This document shows positions 34,873 through 44,256 of a stretch of 64,000 bases of DNA, piece after piece. Below the pieces are notes generated by a model. The model had not been told where the DNA came from and searched no databases. It saw only the letters and a program-made list of their open reading frames with translations. The position numbers were made by a program, and so were the translations under genes. Source of the DNA: Alphaproteobacteria bacterium (GTDB taxonomy: Bacteria; Pseudomonadota; Alphaproteobacteria; Rhizobiales; Rhizobiaceae); the NCBI GenBank assembly GCA_016861165.1, contig BOKV01000007.1, forward strand, positions 84,828 through 148,827. Reading direction: 5' to 3'. Numbering within the stretch: the first letter of the stretch is position 1; every line of letters begins with the position of its first letter.

Positions 34873-35964
34873 ATGAAACCGACGAAACGGGACTACAGCC
34901 TGCTCGGCCGCGACGCCGCGGCGGCCGTCGAGCGCGGTCTGGCCTCGGCCGCCTGGTACCACACCGACGTGCCGCGCAAGACCATGAAGGAACTGATGCA
35001 GCGCCGCGACGGCCCGGCCATGCGCGACACGGCGATCTGGCTCGGCGCGATGGCGGTGTTGGCCGCTGGCGTCATCTGGCTGTGGCCGTCGGCCTGGGCG
35101 ATCCCGCCGCTGCTCGCCTATGGCGTGCTCTACGGCTCGGCCTCCGATTCGCGCTGGCATGAATGCGGCCACGGCACGGCCTTCAAGACCCGCTGGATGA
35201 ACGACGTGGTCTACCACATCGCCAGCTTCATGATCATGCGCAATCCCGTCGAATGGCGCTGGAGCCATGCGCGCCACCACACCGACACGATCATCGTCGG
35301 CCGCGACCCGGAGATCGTGGCGATGCGCCCGCCGGACCTCGCGCGCATCCTCCTCAACCTGTTCGGCATCGTCGACGCATGGGTCGCGATGAAGGCGATG
35401 GTCCTCAACGTCCTCGGTATCCTGACCGAGGAGGAGAAGAGTTTCATTCCCGAAAGCGAGCAGCCCAAAGTGATCCGCGTGGCGCGCGTCTGGTTGGCGA
35501 TCTATGCCGCGACCGTGGCGCTCGCCTTACTGCTCGGCTCCATTCTGCCGCTGATGCTGGTCGGCCTGCCGCGGCTCTACGGCGCCTGGCACCATGTGAT
35601 GACCGGCGTCCTGCAGCATGCCGGCCTGGCCGAGAACGTGCTCGACCACCGGCTGAACAGCCGCACGGTCTACATGAACCCGATCAGCCGCTTCATCTAC
35701 TGGAACATGAACTACCACGTCGAGCACCACATGTTCCCGATGGTCCCCTATCACGCACTGCCGCAGCTGCATGAGCTGATCAGGCACGACCTGCCGGCTG
35801 CCGACACCGGCATCTGGCAGGCCTATCGCGCGGCCTGGCCGGCACTGAAGCGCCAGCTTCGCCACGAGGACTGGTTCATCAAGCGCGAATTGCCGGCGAC
35901 GGCCAAGCCGTACCGGCCCGAGTTCTACGGCGACGTGGAGCCGGTCATGGGCGCGGCCGCCTAG
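34873..35964 (+). CDS. Membrane fatty-acid-desaturase-like oxygenase (MocD-like)
   Basis: Integral-membrane di-iron enzyme of 363 residues. The three histidine boxes are HECGH (96-100), HARHH (132-136) and HVEHH (282-286), with hydrophobic segments at about 55-95 and 205-235. Such proteins desaturate, hydroxylate or demethylate using O2 and electrons from a ferredoxin. The next two genes supply exactly that: a Rieske ferredoxin and a FAD reductase. The trio resembles MocD/MocE/MocF of rhizobial rhizopine catabolism, where demethylation of a methylated inosamine is proposed. Start ATG 34873 follows GGGAGGG. The substrate here is unknown; the LacI neighbour hints at a sugar-like inducer. Confidence 0.85.
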   Translation: MKPTKRDYSLLGRDAAAAVERGLASAAWYHTDVPRKTMKELMQRRDGPAMRDTAIWLGAMAVLAAGVIWLWPSAWAIPPLLAYGVLYGSASDSRWHECGHGTAFKTRWMNDVVYHIASFMIMRNPVEWRWSHARHHTDTIIVGRDPEIVAMRPPDLARILLNLFGIVDAWVAMKAMVLNVLGILTEEEKSFIPESEQPKVIRVARVWLAIYAATVALALLLGSILPLMLVGLPRLYGAWHHVMTGVLQHAGLAENVLDHRLNSRTVYMNPISRFIYWNMNYHVEHHMFPMVPYHALPQLHELIRHDLPAADTGIWQAYRAAWPALKRQLRHEDWFIKRELPATAKPYRPEFYGDVEPVMGAAA

Positions 35965-35989
35965 CGGCGCGGCGACAAGGGAGGAGGCC

Positions 35990-36304
35990 ATGAGCGACTG
36001 GGTCGACGCCTGCGCCATCGACGACATCGAGGAGGAGGACCTGATCCGCTTCGACCACGGCGGGCGCACATTCGCCATCTATCGCAGCGCCGATGACGCG
36101 TTCTTCTGCACCGACGGCCTGTGCACGCATGAGCAGGTCCATCTCGCCGACGGGCTGGTGATGGATCACATCATCGAATGCCCCAAGCACAACGGCCAGT
36201 TCGACTACCGCACCGGCAAGGCGCTGCGCGCGCCGGTGTGCGAGGACCTCGCCACCCATCCGGTCAAGGTCGAGAACGGCAGGGTCTTGGTCAGGATCGG
36301 ATGA
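35990..36304 (+). CDS. MocE-like Rieske [2Fe-2S] ferredoxin
   Basis: Soluble Rieske-type ferredoxin of 104 residues. Cluster ligands are Cys45 and His47 (CTHEQVHL) and Cys64 and His67 (CPKHNGQFDYRTG), the full C-x-H / C-x2-H set. It should pass electrons from the FAD reductase encoded by the next gene to the membrane oxygenase encoded just before. The Shine-Dalgarno GGGAGGAGG lies directly upstream; the gene starts 25 bases after the oxygenase stop and ends six bases before the reductase start. Confidence 0.92.
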   Translation: MSDWVDACAIDDIEEEDLIRFDHGGRTFAIYRSADDAFFCTDGLCTHEQVHLADGLVMDHIIECPKHNGQFDYRTGKALRAPVCEDLATHPVKVENGRVLVRIG

Positions 36305-36310
36305 AGCGCG

Positions 36311-37495
36311 ATGGCCGGCATGGTTATCATCGGCGCCGGCGAGTGCGGCACCCGCGCCGCCTTCGCGCTGAGGGAGGCCGGCCATGACGGGCCGGTCACC
36401 CTGATCGGCGAGGAACCGCACCTGCCCTATGAGCGCCCGCCGCTCTCCAAGACCACGCCGGTCACACCGAAACCGATCGCCGAGCCGGCGCGCTACGCCG
36501 CCGCCAAAATCGAGCGTCTGACCGGCGTCCGCGTCAGTCGGATCGATCCCGCCCGCAGGGTCGTCGAAAGCGCCGATGGGCGCGCCTTCGCCTTCGACAA
36601 GCTGCTGATCGCCACCGGCGCCAGGGCACGGCGCCTGCCGGGCATGGAGGCCGCCCGCACCCTGCGCACCCTCGACGACGCGCGCGACATCCTCGGCGCG
36701 CTCGACGGTGGCGCGCGGCTCGGCATCGTCGGCGGCGGCTTCATTGGCCTCGAACTGGCGGCGACGGCGCGCGCCATCGGCGCCCGCGTCACCGTCGTCG
36801 AGGCGGCAGCCCGGCTGATGGCGCGGGCGGTCCCGCAGCAGATCGCTGCCGTTACCGAAGCGCGCCACCGCGCGGCGGGCGTCGACATCATCCTCGGCGC
36901 CGAGGTGCGCCAGGCCGGGCCCGACCGCATCGCATTGGCCGACGGCCGCGCCATCGAATGCGACATCGTCGTGGCCGGTGTTGGCGCCGTCCCCGAGACA
37001 GGCCTGGCCCGGGATGCCGACATCGCCGTCGACAACGGCATCGTCGTCGACGGCGCGCTGCGGACCTCGGCGCCGGACATCTTCGCGGCGGGCGATTGCT
37101 GCGCGTTTCCCTATCGTGGCGGCCGCGTCCGCCTGGAAAGCTGGCGCGCCGCCGTGGACCAGGCCAGCCACGCTGCCGCCGCCATGCTCGGCAGCACCGA
37201 GGCCTATGCCCGCGTCCCCTGGTTCTGGTCCGATCAGTACGAACTGACGCTGCAGGTGACCGGACTTGCCGAACCGGGGCTGCCGACCCTACGCCGCGAC
37301 CTCGGCGACGGCGCCTTCATCCTGTTCCAGCTCGGCGGCGATGGCCGGCTGGTTTCGGCCAGCGGTGTCGGCACCGGCAACGCCGTGGCCAGGGACATCC
37401 GGCTTGCCGAGATGATGATCGAGCGTGGCGTCAGCCCCGATCCGCAGCGGTTGGCCGACGCGAGCGTCAACCTCAAGGCGCTGCTCAAAGGGTGA
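36311..37495 (+). CDS. FAD-dependent ferredoxin reductase (MocF-like)
   Basis: Pyridine-nucleotide-disulfide-family reductase of 394 residues of the rubredoxin/ferredoxin-reductase branch. FAD motif VIIGAGECGTRAAFALREAG at the N-terminus, PYERPPLSK, NAD(P) motif GIVGGGFIGLELAATA near 140, and the second FAD motif SAPDIFAAGDCCAFP. The C-terminal reductase domain (DQYELTLQVTG) is typical. It would move electrons from NAD(P)H to the Rieske ferredoxin. The start overlaps nothing; ATG 36311 is seven bases after the ferredoxin stop. Together the three genes form a complete membrane oxygenase chain. Confidence 0.9.
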   Translation: MAGMVIIGAGECGTRAAFALREAGHDGPVTLIGEEPHLPYERPPLSKTTPVTPKPIAEPARYAAAKIERLTGVRVSRIDPARRVVESADGRAFAFDKLLIATGARARRLPGMEAARTLRTLDDARDILGALDGGARLGIVGGGFIGLELAATARAIGARVTVVEAAARLMARAVPQQIAAVTEARHRAAGVDIILGAEVRQAGPDRIALADGRAIECDIVVAGVGAVPETGLARDADIAVDNGIVVDGALRTSAPDIFAAGDCCAFPYRGGRVRLESWRAAVDQASHAAAAMLGSTEAYARVPWFWSDQYELTLQVTGLAEPGLPTLRRDLGDGAFILFQLGGDGRLVSASGVGTGNAVARDIRLAEMMIERGVSPDPQRLADASVNLKALLKG

Positions 37496-37535
37496 GCCGC
37501 GCCGCCGCCGAATGTCCAACCGGGAGGGGAACGTC

Positions 37536-38330
37536 ATGAATCGCAGCCGCAGGACGGTGGCCGATCTGCTGGCCATGAAGGGCAGGCGCCAGCTCAAGAT
37601 GCTGTATGTCGACACGCTCGAAGAGGCGGCGGCCGCCGCCGAGGCAGGCATCGACATCCTCTCCATCATCGATCCGGTGTGGACGCCGCAGATGCGCGAG
37701 GCCGCCGGCGACTGCTTCGTGCAGGTCGGCCTGCTCTATGGAGAGCTATGCACTTACGAGGACTATCTGCGCGCCGCACACCGGGCGCGGCGTGCAGGCG
37801 GTGACTGCGTCTACTGCGCCGCCTCGCTCGATACCATCGCCAAGCTGGCTGCTGAGGGCATTCCCGTCGTCGGCCATGTCGGCCTGATCCCGTCGAAACG
37901 CACTTGGACTGGCGGCTTCAAAGCGGTCGGACGGACCGCCGACAGCGCCATGGCCGTGTTCGAGCACGTCAAGGCGCTGGAGGCTGCCGGCGCCTTCGCC
38001 GCAGAGCTCGAAGTCGTCCCCGCCCGTGTCGCGGCCGAAATCTCGAAACGCACGAAGATGCTGATGCTCTCGATGGGTGCCGGCTCCGGCGGCGACGGCC
38101 AGTATCTCTTCGCCGAGGACGTGCTCGGCTACACTCGCGGCCACCGTCCGCGCCACGCCAAGAGCTACCGCAACTTCCGCGTTGAATATGAACGGCTCCA
38201 GCGCGAGCGCGTCGCCGCCTTCCGCGAGTTCATCCGCGAGGTCGAGGACGGCATCTATCCGGGCGAGGAGCACATGGTGCCGGTCGCCGACGACGAGTTT
38301 GCGCAGTTCATGACGCGCATCGGCGCGTAA
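37536..38330 (+). CDS. PanB-fold protein (ketopantoate hydroxymethyltransferase-like, divergent)
   Basis: Protein of 264 residues with the (beta-alpha)8 fold of 3-methyl-2-oxobutanoate hydroxymethyltransferase. The C-terminal half keeps the hallmark GHVGL (113-117), GGFKAVGRT, LEAAGAFAAELEVVP with the catalytic-Glu position at 159, and GAGSGGDGQ. The N-terminal half has lost PanB's metal and substrate residues: the LADLPF Asp is VGLLYG and the KIEGG Lys/Glu is YCAAS. It is therefore unlikely to make pantothenate. As the fourth gene after a MocDEF-like oxygenase, it might handle a C1 unit or a keto acid from the oxygenase product. Shine-Dalgarno GGGAGGGGA supports ATG 37536. Confidence 0.75.
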   Translation: MNRSRRTVADLLAMKGRRQLKMLYVDTLEEAAAAAEAGIDILSIIDPVWTPQMREAAGDCFVQVGLLYGELCTYEDYLRAAHRARRAGGDCVYCAASLDTIAKLAAEGIPVVGHVGLIPSKRTWTGGFKAVGRTADSAMAVFEHVKALEAAGAFAAELEVVPARVAAEISKRTKMLMLSMGAGSGGDGQYLFAEDVLGYTRGHRPRHAKSYRNFRVEYERLQRERVAAFREFIREVEDGIYPGEEHMVPVADDEFAQFMTRIGA

Positions 38331-38344
38331 GCGGCGTCTGCCCA

Positions 38345-39034
38345 TCACCGGAAGCGGGCCGCCAAGCGTTCGAGCAGCGCCTGGTCGGCCGGTTCGCGCT
38401 CGCCGATGGCGGCGACAAGGCAGGCCTGCGATCTCAAGATAACGCCGTCGGCGAGCACGCGCAGATGGTTGGCGCGCAGGGTCGAGCCGGTGGTGGTGAT
38501 GTCGACGATGACATCGGCCTGGCCGGAGGCGGGCGCCCCTTCCGTGGCGCCGAGGCTCTCGACGATGCGGTAGACCTGGATGCCGTGCTGGCGCGAGAAG
38601 AATTCCTGGGTGAGGCGCCAGTATTTGGTGGCGATCCTGAGACGCCGGCCGTGGCGGGCGCGGAAATCGGCGGCGACATCCTCCAGATCGGCCATGGTGC
38701 GCACGTCGTACCAGACCGCCGGCACCGCGACGACGACGTCGGCATGGCCGAAGCCGAGGCGGGCGGCGACGGCGACACGCCGCTCCCAGTCGGCGATATT
38801 CTCGCGGATCAGGTCCTCGCCGGTGACGCCGAGGTCGATGGCGCCCGAGGCCAGTTCGCGGGCGATCTCGCCGGCCGACAGGAAGCGCACCTCGACGTCG
38901 GGTTCGCCCTTGACGGCGGCGCGGTAGGCGCGCGCGTCGGCCGCCTCGGCCACCACGAGGCCGGCCTGCGTGAAACGCGCCAGTGCCGCCTCGCGCAGGC
39001 GGCCCTTGGAGGGCAGGCCGATCGTCAGGCTCAT
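38345..39034 (-). CDS. hisG: ATP phosphoribosyltransferase catalytic subunit, short form
   Basis: First enzyme of histidine synthesis: ATP + PRPP to phosphoribosyl-ATP. At 229 residues it is the short HisG form, which lacks the C-terminal His-binding domain and needs HisZ. Sequence landmarks are [57 protein letters not shown] and the PRPP loop [17 protein letters not shown]. The start overlaps the hisZ stop by four bases, so the pair is co-translated. Feedback inhibition by His would act through HisZ. Confidence 0.95.
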   Translation of the reverse strand: MSLTIGLPSKGRLREAALARFTQAGLVVAEAADARAYRAAVKGEPDVEVRFLSAGEIARELASGAIDLGVTGEDLIRENIADWERRVAVAARLGFGHADVVVAVPAVWYDVRTMADLEDVAADFRARHGRRLRIATKYWRLTQEFFSRQHGIQVYRIVESLGATEGAPASGQADVIVDITTTGSTLRANHLRVLADGVILRSQACLVAAIGEREPADQALLERLAARFR

Positions 39035-40143
39035 CGGGCGCGCTCCAGCCGGTCGAGCCAGACCGAGAAGCCGACGCCCGGCACCGGCGCCGGAGCGCCG
39101 AGCAGGGTGAGCAGCCGGTCGTAGCGGCCGCCGCCCACGACCGGCCCCGGCAGGCCCTGCGCCGCGATCTCGAAGACGAGCCCGGTATAATAGTCGAGCG
39201 GCCGGCCGAAGGCGGCGTCATAGGTGATGGCACCTAAGTCGACGCCGAGGTCGGCGAGCCTTTCGGCGCGCGCGGCGAAGGCGGCGATCACCGGCGCCAT
39301 GCCGCTGTTCAGGCTGGCGGCGAAGTCGCCGAGCGCGGCGACGGCGTCGCGTAGCGGCGCGCGGATGGCGAGGAAGCGACGCAGAAGCGCGATCTCGCCC
39401 GGCGAAAGCCGTGCCCGGTCGAGGGTAGCCTGTTCAATCAGCCGGGCGGCGATCTCGGCCGCCGAGCGGCCGGAGGCGGCGGTGAAGCCGAGCGCCTCCA
39501 TTCTGGCGGCGACGGCGGCGGCAAGCGCGGCCTCGTCGCCGGCGGCAAGGGCGGCAGCGGCCGGGCCCGGCAGGTCGAAGCCCGAGCGGCGTTCGCGCCC
39601 CAGTTCGACCAGCAGCGCCTCGATCTGGCCCGGCACGCCGAAGGCGCGCGCCAGCCGGCGGCGCCAGCCGGCCGGCAGGCCGAGCGCGCGCACCACCGCC
39701 TCGAACACCGCCTGGTCGCCGAGCGTCACGGTCCAGCGCGCCGCCGGGGCGATCGTGCGGACCAGGGCAAGCGCGTCGGCGAGCGAGCGGGCGTCGGCGC
39801 CGGCGAGGTCGCCGTCGCCGAGGTCCTCGATCCCCGCCTGGAAGAACTCGCTGCCGCCCTCGCGGCGCTGGCGGAACACCTCGCCCAGATAGGCGTAGCG
39901 CGCCGGCGCCGCCACCCCGGCGGCGACGTGGTCGCGGCAGACCGGAATGGTGAATTCCGGGCGCAGGCACAGCGTCTGGCCGCTCTCATTCTCGGTCAGG
40001 AAGATGCGCCCGCGCAGGCTTTCGCCGGCCATGTCGAGGAACGGGTCGGCCGGCTGGATGACGGCGATCTCGGCCACCACCGTGTCGCGGGCCGCGAGAA
40101 AGGCGCGCAGTTCGGCGGCCAGTTCAGGCGCGAGCGAGGCCAT
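39031..40143 (-). CDS. hisZ: ATP phosphoribosyltransferase regulatory subunit HisZ
   Basis: Protein of 370 residues related to histidyl-tRNA synthetase but without the anticodon domain. Motif-like segments are [28 protein letters not shown], the [20 protein letters not shown] block and [14 protein letters not shown]. HisZ forms the octameric complex with short HisG and carries the His-binding regulatory site. The frame from ATG 40143 is used. An intergenic palindrome separates it from hisS upstream; hisG follows with a four-base overlap. Confidence 0.93.
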   Translation of the reverse strand: MASLAPELAAELRAFLAARDTVVAEIAVIQPADPFLDMAGESLRGRIFLTENESGQTLCLRPEFTIPVCRDHVAAGVAAPARYAYLGEVFRQRREGGSEFFQAGIEDLGDGDLAGADARSLADALALVRTIAPAARWTVTLGDQAVFEAVVRALGLPAGWRRRLARAFGVPGQIEALLVELGRERRSGFDLPGPAAAALAAGDEAALAAAVAARMEALGFTAASGRSAAEIAARLIEQATLDRARLSPGEIALLRRFLAIRAPLRDAVAALGDFAASLNSGMAPVIAAFAARAERLADLGVDLGAITYDAAFGRPLDYYTGLVFEIAAQGLPGPVVGGGRYDRLLTLLGAPAPVPGVGFSVWLDRLERAR

Positions 40144-40164
40144 GGCCTATGCCGCCCGCCGCCG

Positions 40165-40242
40165 GCGTTCGGCGCCGACCGCGCCTGCCCGCCCCTCCCC
40201 AACCGCTCCCCACAAGGGGGAGGCAGTCGGCGCCGTCTGATC
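40165..40242. repeat. GC-rich intergenic palindromic element (RIME/REP-like)
   Basis: The gap between hisS and hisZ contains CTGCCCGCCCCTCCCC (40185-40200) and GGGGGAGGCAG (40216-40226) as an imperfect inverted repeat, with an inner stem CTCCCC-ACAA-GGGGGAG. Such pieces recur in intergenic DNA of rhizobial genomes. Only one copy is seen in this window, so classification as a dispersed repeat is tentative. Confidence 0.4.
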
Positions 40243-40260
40243 CGCGCAGCCCGGCATGGC

Positions 40261-41766
40261 TCAGGCGCCCCGGTCGGTCTTCTGCGCGGCAAGGAGTTTC
40301 TGCACCTCGGCCACGAGATCGGCTTCGTCGATCTCGAACTGGCCGGGGCGCTTCTCGCGCCATTCCTGGTTGGAGGCGATCGCCTCGGCCTGGCGCTTGC
40401 CCTCGATCAGGTCCTTGAGCTGCACCCTGCCCCGCGCGCGCTCGTCGGAACCCTGGATGACCGCAATGGGCGAGCCGCGCCGGTCGGCATATTTGAGCTG
40501 GTTGCCGAAATTCTTCGGATTGCCCTGATACATCTCGGCGCGGATGCCGGCCTCGCGCAGTCGCTGCGTGAACTTCTGGTAGCGGCCGAGTGCCTCCGTA
40601 TCACGGTCCATGACGGTGACCAGCACCGGCGCCACGACGCCGGCGGTGTCGAGCTTGCCGAGGTTCTTCAAGGCCGTCATCAGCCGCGAGACGCCGATCG
40701 AAAAGCCGGTCGCCGGCACGTCCTGGCCGGTGAAGCGCTTGACGAGGCCGTCATAGCGGCCGCCGCCAGCGACCGAGCCGAACACCACGGTCTCGCCCTT
40801 CTCATTGACCACGGGGAAGGTCAGTTCGCACTCGAAGACAGGGCCGGTGTAATACTCGAGCCCGCGGACGACGGAAACGTCCAGCCCGATCTGCCGCTCA
40901 GAATAGCCGGCTGAGCGAACCAGTGAGGCGACGCTTCCAAGTTCCTCGAATGCTTCGCGGAATTTGGCTGATTCGGGAAAAATCTTGTCGAACATATGAA
41001 GCGTCGCGACAGCGCCCATTTTGGCCATTTCCAGCAATTGCAGGATCGGCTTGATCTGTCCCTCACTCAGCCCCGCCCCCTTCGTGAAATCGCCGCTCTC
41101 GTCCTTGCGGCCCTCGCCCAGCAATTGCCGCACGCCGTCGATGCCGAACTTGTCGAGCTTGTCGATGGCGCGCAGTACGGCGAGCTTCTGGCCCTCGTCG
41201 GTGACGCCGATCGCCTCCATCACGCCGTCAAGCACCTTGCGGTTGTTGACCCGCACGACATAGCCGCCGCGCGCGATGCCGAGCGCCTCCATGGTGTCGG
41301 CCATCATCATCGCCATCTCGGCGTCGGCCTGCACGCCCGGCGCCCCGACCGTATCGGCATCGAACTGCATGAACTGGCGGAAGCGGCCCGGCCCCGGCTT
41401 CTCGTTCCTGAACACCCAGCCGGCCCGATAGGTGCGGTAGGGCAATTGGATGGTGTTGATGTTCTCGGCGACATGGCGGGCGAGCGGCGCCGTCAGGTCG
41501 TAGCGCAGGCTCAGCCATTGTTCGTCGTCGTCCTGCAGCGAGAACACGCCCTCGCCCGGCCGGTCGGCGTCGGGCAGGAACTTGCCGAGCGCGTCGGTAT
41601 ATTCAAACATCGGCGTCTCGACCGGATCGAAGCCGTAGCGCTCGAACACCTCGCGGATCTTGCCGAGCATCTCTTCGGTCGCGCGGATGTCGGCGGCGTC
41701 GCGGTCGGCGAAACCGCGCGGCAGCCGCGCCTTGGGGCGAAAGGTTTTCTGCTTCTTGTCGGCCAT
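40261..41766 (-). CDS. hisS: Histidine-tRNA ligase
   Basis: Class II aminoacyl-tRNA synthetase of 501 residues that charges tRNA-His. Motif 1 region [20 protein letters not shown], motif 2 [20 protein letters not shown], the HisA motifs LGVSRL-like and [13 protein letters not shown], and the anticodon-binding C-terminus ([32 protein letters not shown]) are visible. [18 protein letters not shown] carries the HisB-type signature. ATG 41766. It is the alphaproteobacterial long form. It probably heads the hisS-hisZ-hisG transcription unit, although a palindromic element separates it from hisZ. Confidence 0.96.
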   Translation of the reverse strand: MADKKQKTFRPKARLPRGFADRDAADIRATEEMLGKIREVFERYGFDPVETPMFEYTDALGKFLPDADRPGEGVFSLQDDDEQWLSLRYDLTAPLARHVAENINTIQLPYRTYRAGWVFRNEKPGPGRFRQFMQFDADTVGAPGVQADAEMAMMMADTMEALGIARGGYVVRVNNRKVLDGVMEAIGVTDEGQKLAVLRAIDKLDKFGIDGVRQLLGEGRKDESGDFTKGAGLSEGQIKPILQLLEMAKMGAVATLHMFDKIFPESAKFREAFEELGSVASLVRSAGYSERQIGLDVSVVRGLEYYTGPVFECELTFPVVNEKGETVVFGSVAGGGRYDGLVKRFTGQDVPATGFSIGVSRLMTALKNLGKLDTAGVVAPVLVTVMDRDTEALGRYQKFTQRLREAGIRAEMYQGNPKNFGNQLKYADRRGSPIAVIQGSDERARGRVQLKDLIEGKRQAEAIASNQEWREKRPGQFEIDEADLVAEVQKLLAAQKTDRGA

Positions 41767-41933
41767 GCTGGGAATCCGGACGCGGCCGCCGGTCAGGGCA
41801 GCCAGGACGATCGCGCGTTACCTATCCGATCGCCATGGAGGCGACAAGGCCGCCACTGCGGCCCCGGTCCGCGGCGATCCGTCAGGGACGGCCCGAGCAT
41901 GACCGAGAGCCCGCCCGCCGCTCCGCTGCCGCT

Positions 41934-42545
41934 TCAGCGCGTGGCGATCGCCGCCGCCGCGCCGGCCATCGCCGTAGCGCCGGCGCGGTTGGCAAGCCGC
42001 ACGGCGCGCGGGCTGGCGATCAGCCGCCGGGCCTGGGCGGCGGCCGCCACCCAGCTCATGTCGACGGCGATGAGCACCGCGAACATCGCCAGTGTCAGCT
42101 CGGCCCAGCCGACAAGGGTGACGCCGGTCACGTCGATGATGGTCGGCAGCAGCGCCAGGTAGAACACCATGATCTTCGGATTGCCGAGCGTCAGCGCCAT
42201 GCCGGTCAGGAACATGCCGAGGCCGCCGCCCTGGCCGCGCGCCGGCGCCTCGGGGCTGGCGGCGGGCGCCGTCCACATCTTCCAGGCGAGATAGAGCAGG
42301 TAGCCGATGCCCAGCCATTTGATGGCGAGGAACAGGTGGTGGAAGGTCTCGGCGATGACGACGAGGCCGAACACGGCCATGGTCAGCCACAGCCCCTCGC
42401 CGATCCACATCGCGGCGAGGAAGGGCAGCACGTCGCGCCAGCCGCGCGTCACCACGCGGGCGACCAGCGCGGCGATCGACGGGCCGGGCGAACCGGCATT
42501 GACGGCAAGCGCGGCGGCAAAGATCAGGAGCGAGGCGATTTCCAT
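41934..42545 (-). CDS. LysE family translocator (amino acid exporter)
   Basis: Inner-membrane protein of 203 residues with about six hydrophobic segments. LysE/RhtB landmarks are NAGSPGPSIAALVARVVTRG at the N-terminus, the SPGP turn, and MALTLGNPKIMVFYLALLP in the middle. Members export amino acids or related compounds; the substrate is not evident. ATG 42545 begins inside a short gap after the DNA glycosylase stop (42587), so the two may be co-transcribed. The 167 bases to hisS (41767-41933) show nothing recognisable. Confidence 0.85.
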   Translation of the reverse strand: MEIASLLIFAAALAVNAGSPGPSIAALVARVVTRGWRDVLPFLAAMWIGEGLWLTMAVFGLVVIAETFHHLFLAIKWLGIGYLLYLAWKMWTAPAASPEAPARGQGGGLGMFLTGMALTLGNPKIMVFYLALLPTIIDVTGVTLVGWAELTLAMFAVLIAVDMSWVAAAAQARRLIASPRAVRLANRAGATAMAGAAAAIATR

Positions 42546-42586
42546 TGCGGCTTCCCCTGGTTTCAACGGCGGGACGGCGGGCGCCG

Positions 42587-43234
42587 TCACGGGCGGGTGA
42601 ATTCCCGGCGCGCCCGTTCGCATTCGGCGCGGAAGGCGCAGCCCTCGACATGGTCGTTGACCAGCCCCATCGCCTGCATGAAGGCATAGACGGTGGTCGG
42701 GCCGACGAAGCTCCAGCCGCGCTTCTTCAGGTCCTTCGATATCGCCTTCGACGCCTCGCTCACCGGGTTGGCGGTGAGCCAGTCCCAGGTAAGCCGCTCG
42801 GGCCGGGCCCCGGCCGCCGGCTCGCGGGCCCAGAAATAGCGGGCGAGCGAACCTTCCGCCTCGATCAGTTCGGCCGCGCGCCGGGCGTTGTTGATGGTCG
42901 AGGCGATCTTGCCGCGGTGGCGCACGATGCCGGTATTGGCGAGCAGCCGCTCGATGTCGGCTTCCCCCATCGCCGCCACCTTCGCGACCTCGAAGCCATG
43001 GAAGGCCTCGCGGAAATGCTCGCGCTTCCTGAGAATGGTGAGCCACGACAGGCCGGACTGGAAGCCTTCCAGGCACAGCTTCTCGAACAGGCGGTGGTCG
43101 TCGGCGACCGGGAAGCCCCATTCATGGTCGTGGTAATGCTGGTAGTCGGCCAGGCCGCCGTGCCAGGCGCAGCGGGCCCGGCCGTCGGCGCCGACGATCA
43201 GGCCGGCGGCCACCGGATCGGCCGGCACGCTCAC
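42587..43234 (-). CDS. tag: DNA-3-methyladenine glycosylase I
   Basis: Base-excision repair enzyme of 215 residues that removes 3-methyladenine from alkylated DNA. Tag signature: CAWHGGLADYQHYHDHEWGF, then PVADDHRLFEKLCLEGFQSG, LSWLTILRKRE, and WSFVGPTTVYAFMQA near the C-terminus. The Cys near the N-terminus, paired His residues and the C-terminal Cys match the zinc site of this family, and the Glu in DHEWG is the conserved base-pocket residue. Start GTG 43234; the open frame upstream is rejected because the homology begins here. Confidence 0.93.
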   Translation of the reverse strand: MSVPADPVAAGLIVGADGRARCAWHGGLADYQHYHDHEWGFPVADDHRLFEKLCLEGFQSGLSWLTILRKREHFREAFHGFEVAKVAAMGEADIERLLANTGIVRHRGKIASTINNARRAAELIEAEGSLARYFWAREPAAGARPERLTWDWLTANPVSEASKAISKDLKKRGWSFVGPTTVYAFMQAMGLVNDHVEGCAFRAECERARREFTRP

Positions 43235-43318
43235 GGCGCCCGCTCCACCGCCGCGCCGGCGCGCAAAGCGGCCGCACTGCGCCGAATTTTCCCATTCCAA
43301 ACCGCCGGCGCTGACCCT

Positions 43319-44095
43319 ATGTTCCTCGGAACCGCTAGGCGCCCAGAGATCTTGAGACCGCACCTTTCCATCGTCGCTCCCGGTCGTGTCCGGCTGCTTG
43401 CCGCCACCCTGCTTCTGGCGCTCTCCCTCGCCGTGCAACCGCGGTTGGGTCACGCCGCCTCCGATGCCGAACTGATCAACGGCTTCAACCTGACCGTGTT
43501 CGGCGCCGAATATGCGCCGTTCGGCTACCAGTCGGACTATATCCGCAAGTTCGAGGGCACGGCGCGCTTCTACATCCACAACCTGTCGCAGCGCAATCGC
43601 GTCGCGGAGGTGAGCACCTTCATCCTGTCACTCAACCGACTGATCCACGGGCTCAGGACCCAGGTCGTCACCTCGCCCGGCCAGGCCAACTTCCATGTCT
43701 ACATCGTCGACCGCGTCGACTATGCGCCGACGGTGCGCGAGAAGGTCTATGGCCACTCGACCGCCAACACGCCGGGGCGCTGCCTGGTGCGCTCGATCTT
43801 CTCGCGCAACGGCATCAAGCGCTCGGACGCGGTGATCGTCTCCGACGAAGGCGAGGCGCTGTTCAACCGCTGCAAGATCGAGGAGATCCTGCAGGGGCTG
43901 GGGCCGCTCAACGAGCATCCCTCGCTGCGCGAGAGCATGTTCAACGACTTCACCCGCCACACCAGCTTCACCCGCTTCGACCGCATCATCCTCAACATGC
44001 TCTACGACCCGCGCATCAAGAACGGCGCCTCCAAGCAGTCGGTGCAGTCGCTGCTGCCGGCAGTGCTGCGCACGGCCAAGGCGCGGGTGCGCTAA
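43319..44095 (+). CDS. DUF2927 family exported protein
   Basis: Protein of 258 residues. An N-terminal hydrophobic segment (LLAATLLLALSLAVQPRLGHA) ends in a signal-peptidase-like AHA-type site, so it should be exported. The mature part has the DUF2927 pattern: LINGFNLTVFGAEYAPFGYQ, VRKFEGTARFYI-like, HSTANTPGRCLVRSIF, and LNEHPSLRESMFNDFTRHTSFTRFD. The conserved D-x-x-x-N-x-L-Y-D-P-R near the end is also typical. The function of DUF2927 is not established, though some members look like inactive metallopeptidases. ATG 43319 gives the signal peptide; the upstream frame is antiphase to tag. Confidence 0.82.
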   Translation: MFLGTARRPEILRPHLSIVAPGRVRLLAATLLLALSLAVQPRLGHAASDAELINGFNLTVFGAEYAPFGYQSDYIRKFEGTARFYIHNLSQRNRVAEVSTFILSLNRLIHGLRTQVVTSPGQANFHVYIVDRVDYAPTVREKVYGHSTANTPGRCLVRSIFSRNGIKRSDAVIVSDEGEALFNRCKIEEILQGLGPLNEHPSLRESMFNDFTRHTSFTRFDRIILNMLYDPRIKNGASKQSVQSLLPAVLRTAKARVR

Positions 44096-44107
44096 CCTCG
44101 CGTTAAC
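44092..44107. promoter_or_regulatory. Possible CtrA binding site
   Basis: CTAA-N7-TTAAC differs by one base from the alphaproteobacterial CtrA consensus TTAA-N7-TTAAC. It overlaps the DUF2927 stop codon and lies about 150 bases upstream of the L,D-transpeptidase start. A further GGTTAAC occurs at 44159-44165. Evidence is a single near-match. Confidence 0.3.
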
Positions 44108-44256
44108 CACGCCCGGCAACCGGCCGCTTACCATGTCGGCAGGAAGCCGGTGAGCGGCGGTTAACGTTTATGATTTGCTACCCTCCCGCCGCCAGACTGC
44201 ACCCCCAGCAATGCCGCGCGCCCCGCGCGGGTCCGACGATGAGTAGGGTGTACGTC

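Noticed and set aside
40144..40260. Considered as a CRISPR-like or mobile element fragment between hisS and hisZ
   Set aside because: It is a single palindromic element without repeats and spacers, transposase or target duplication.
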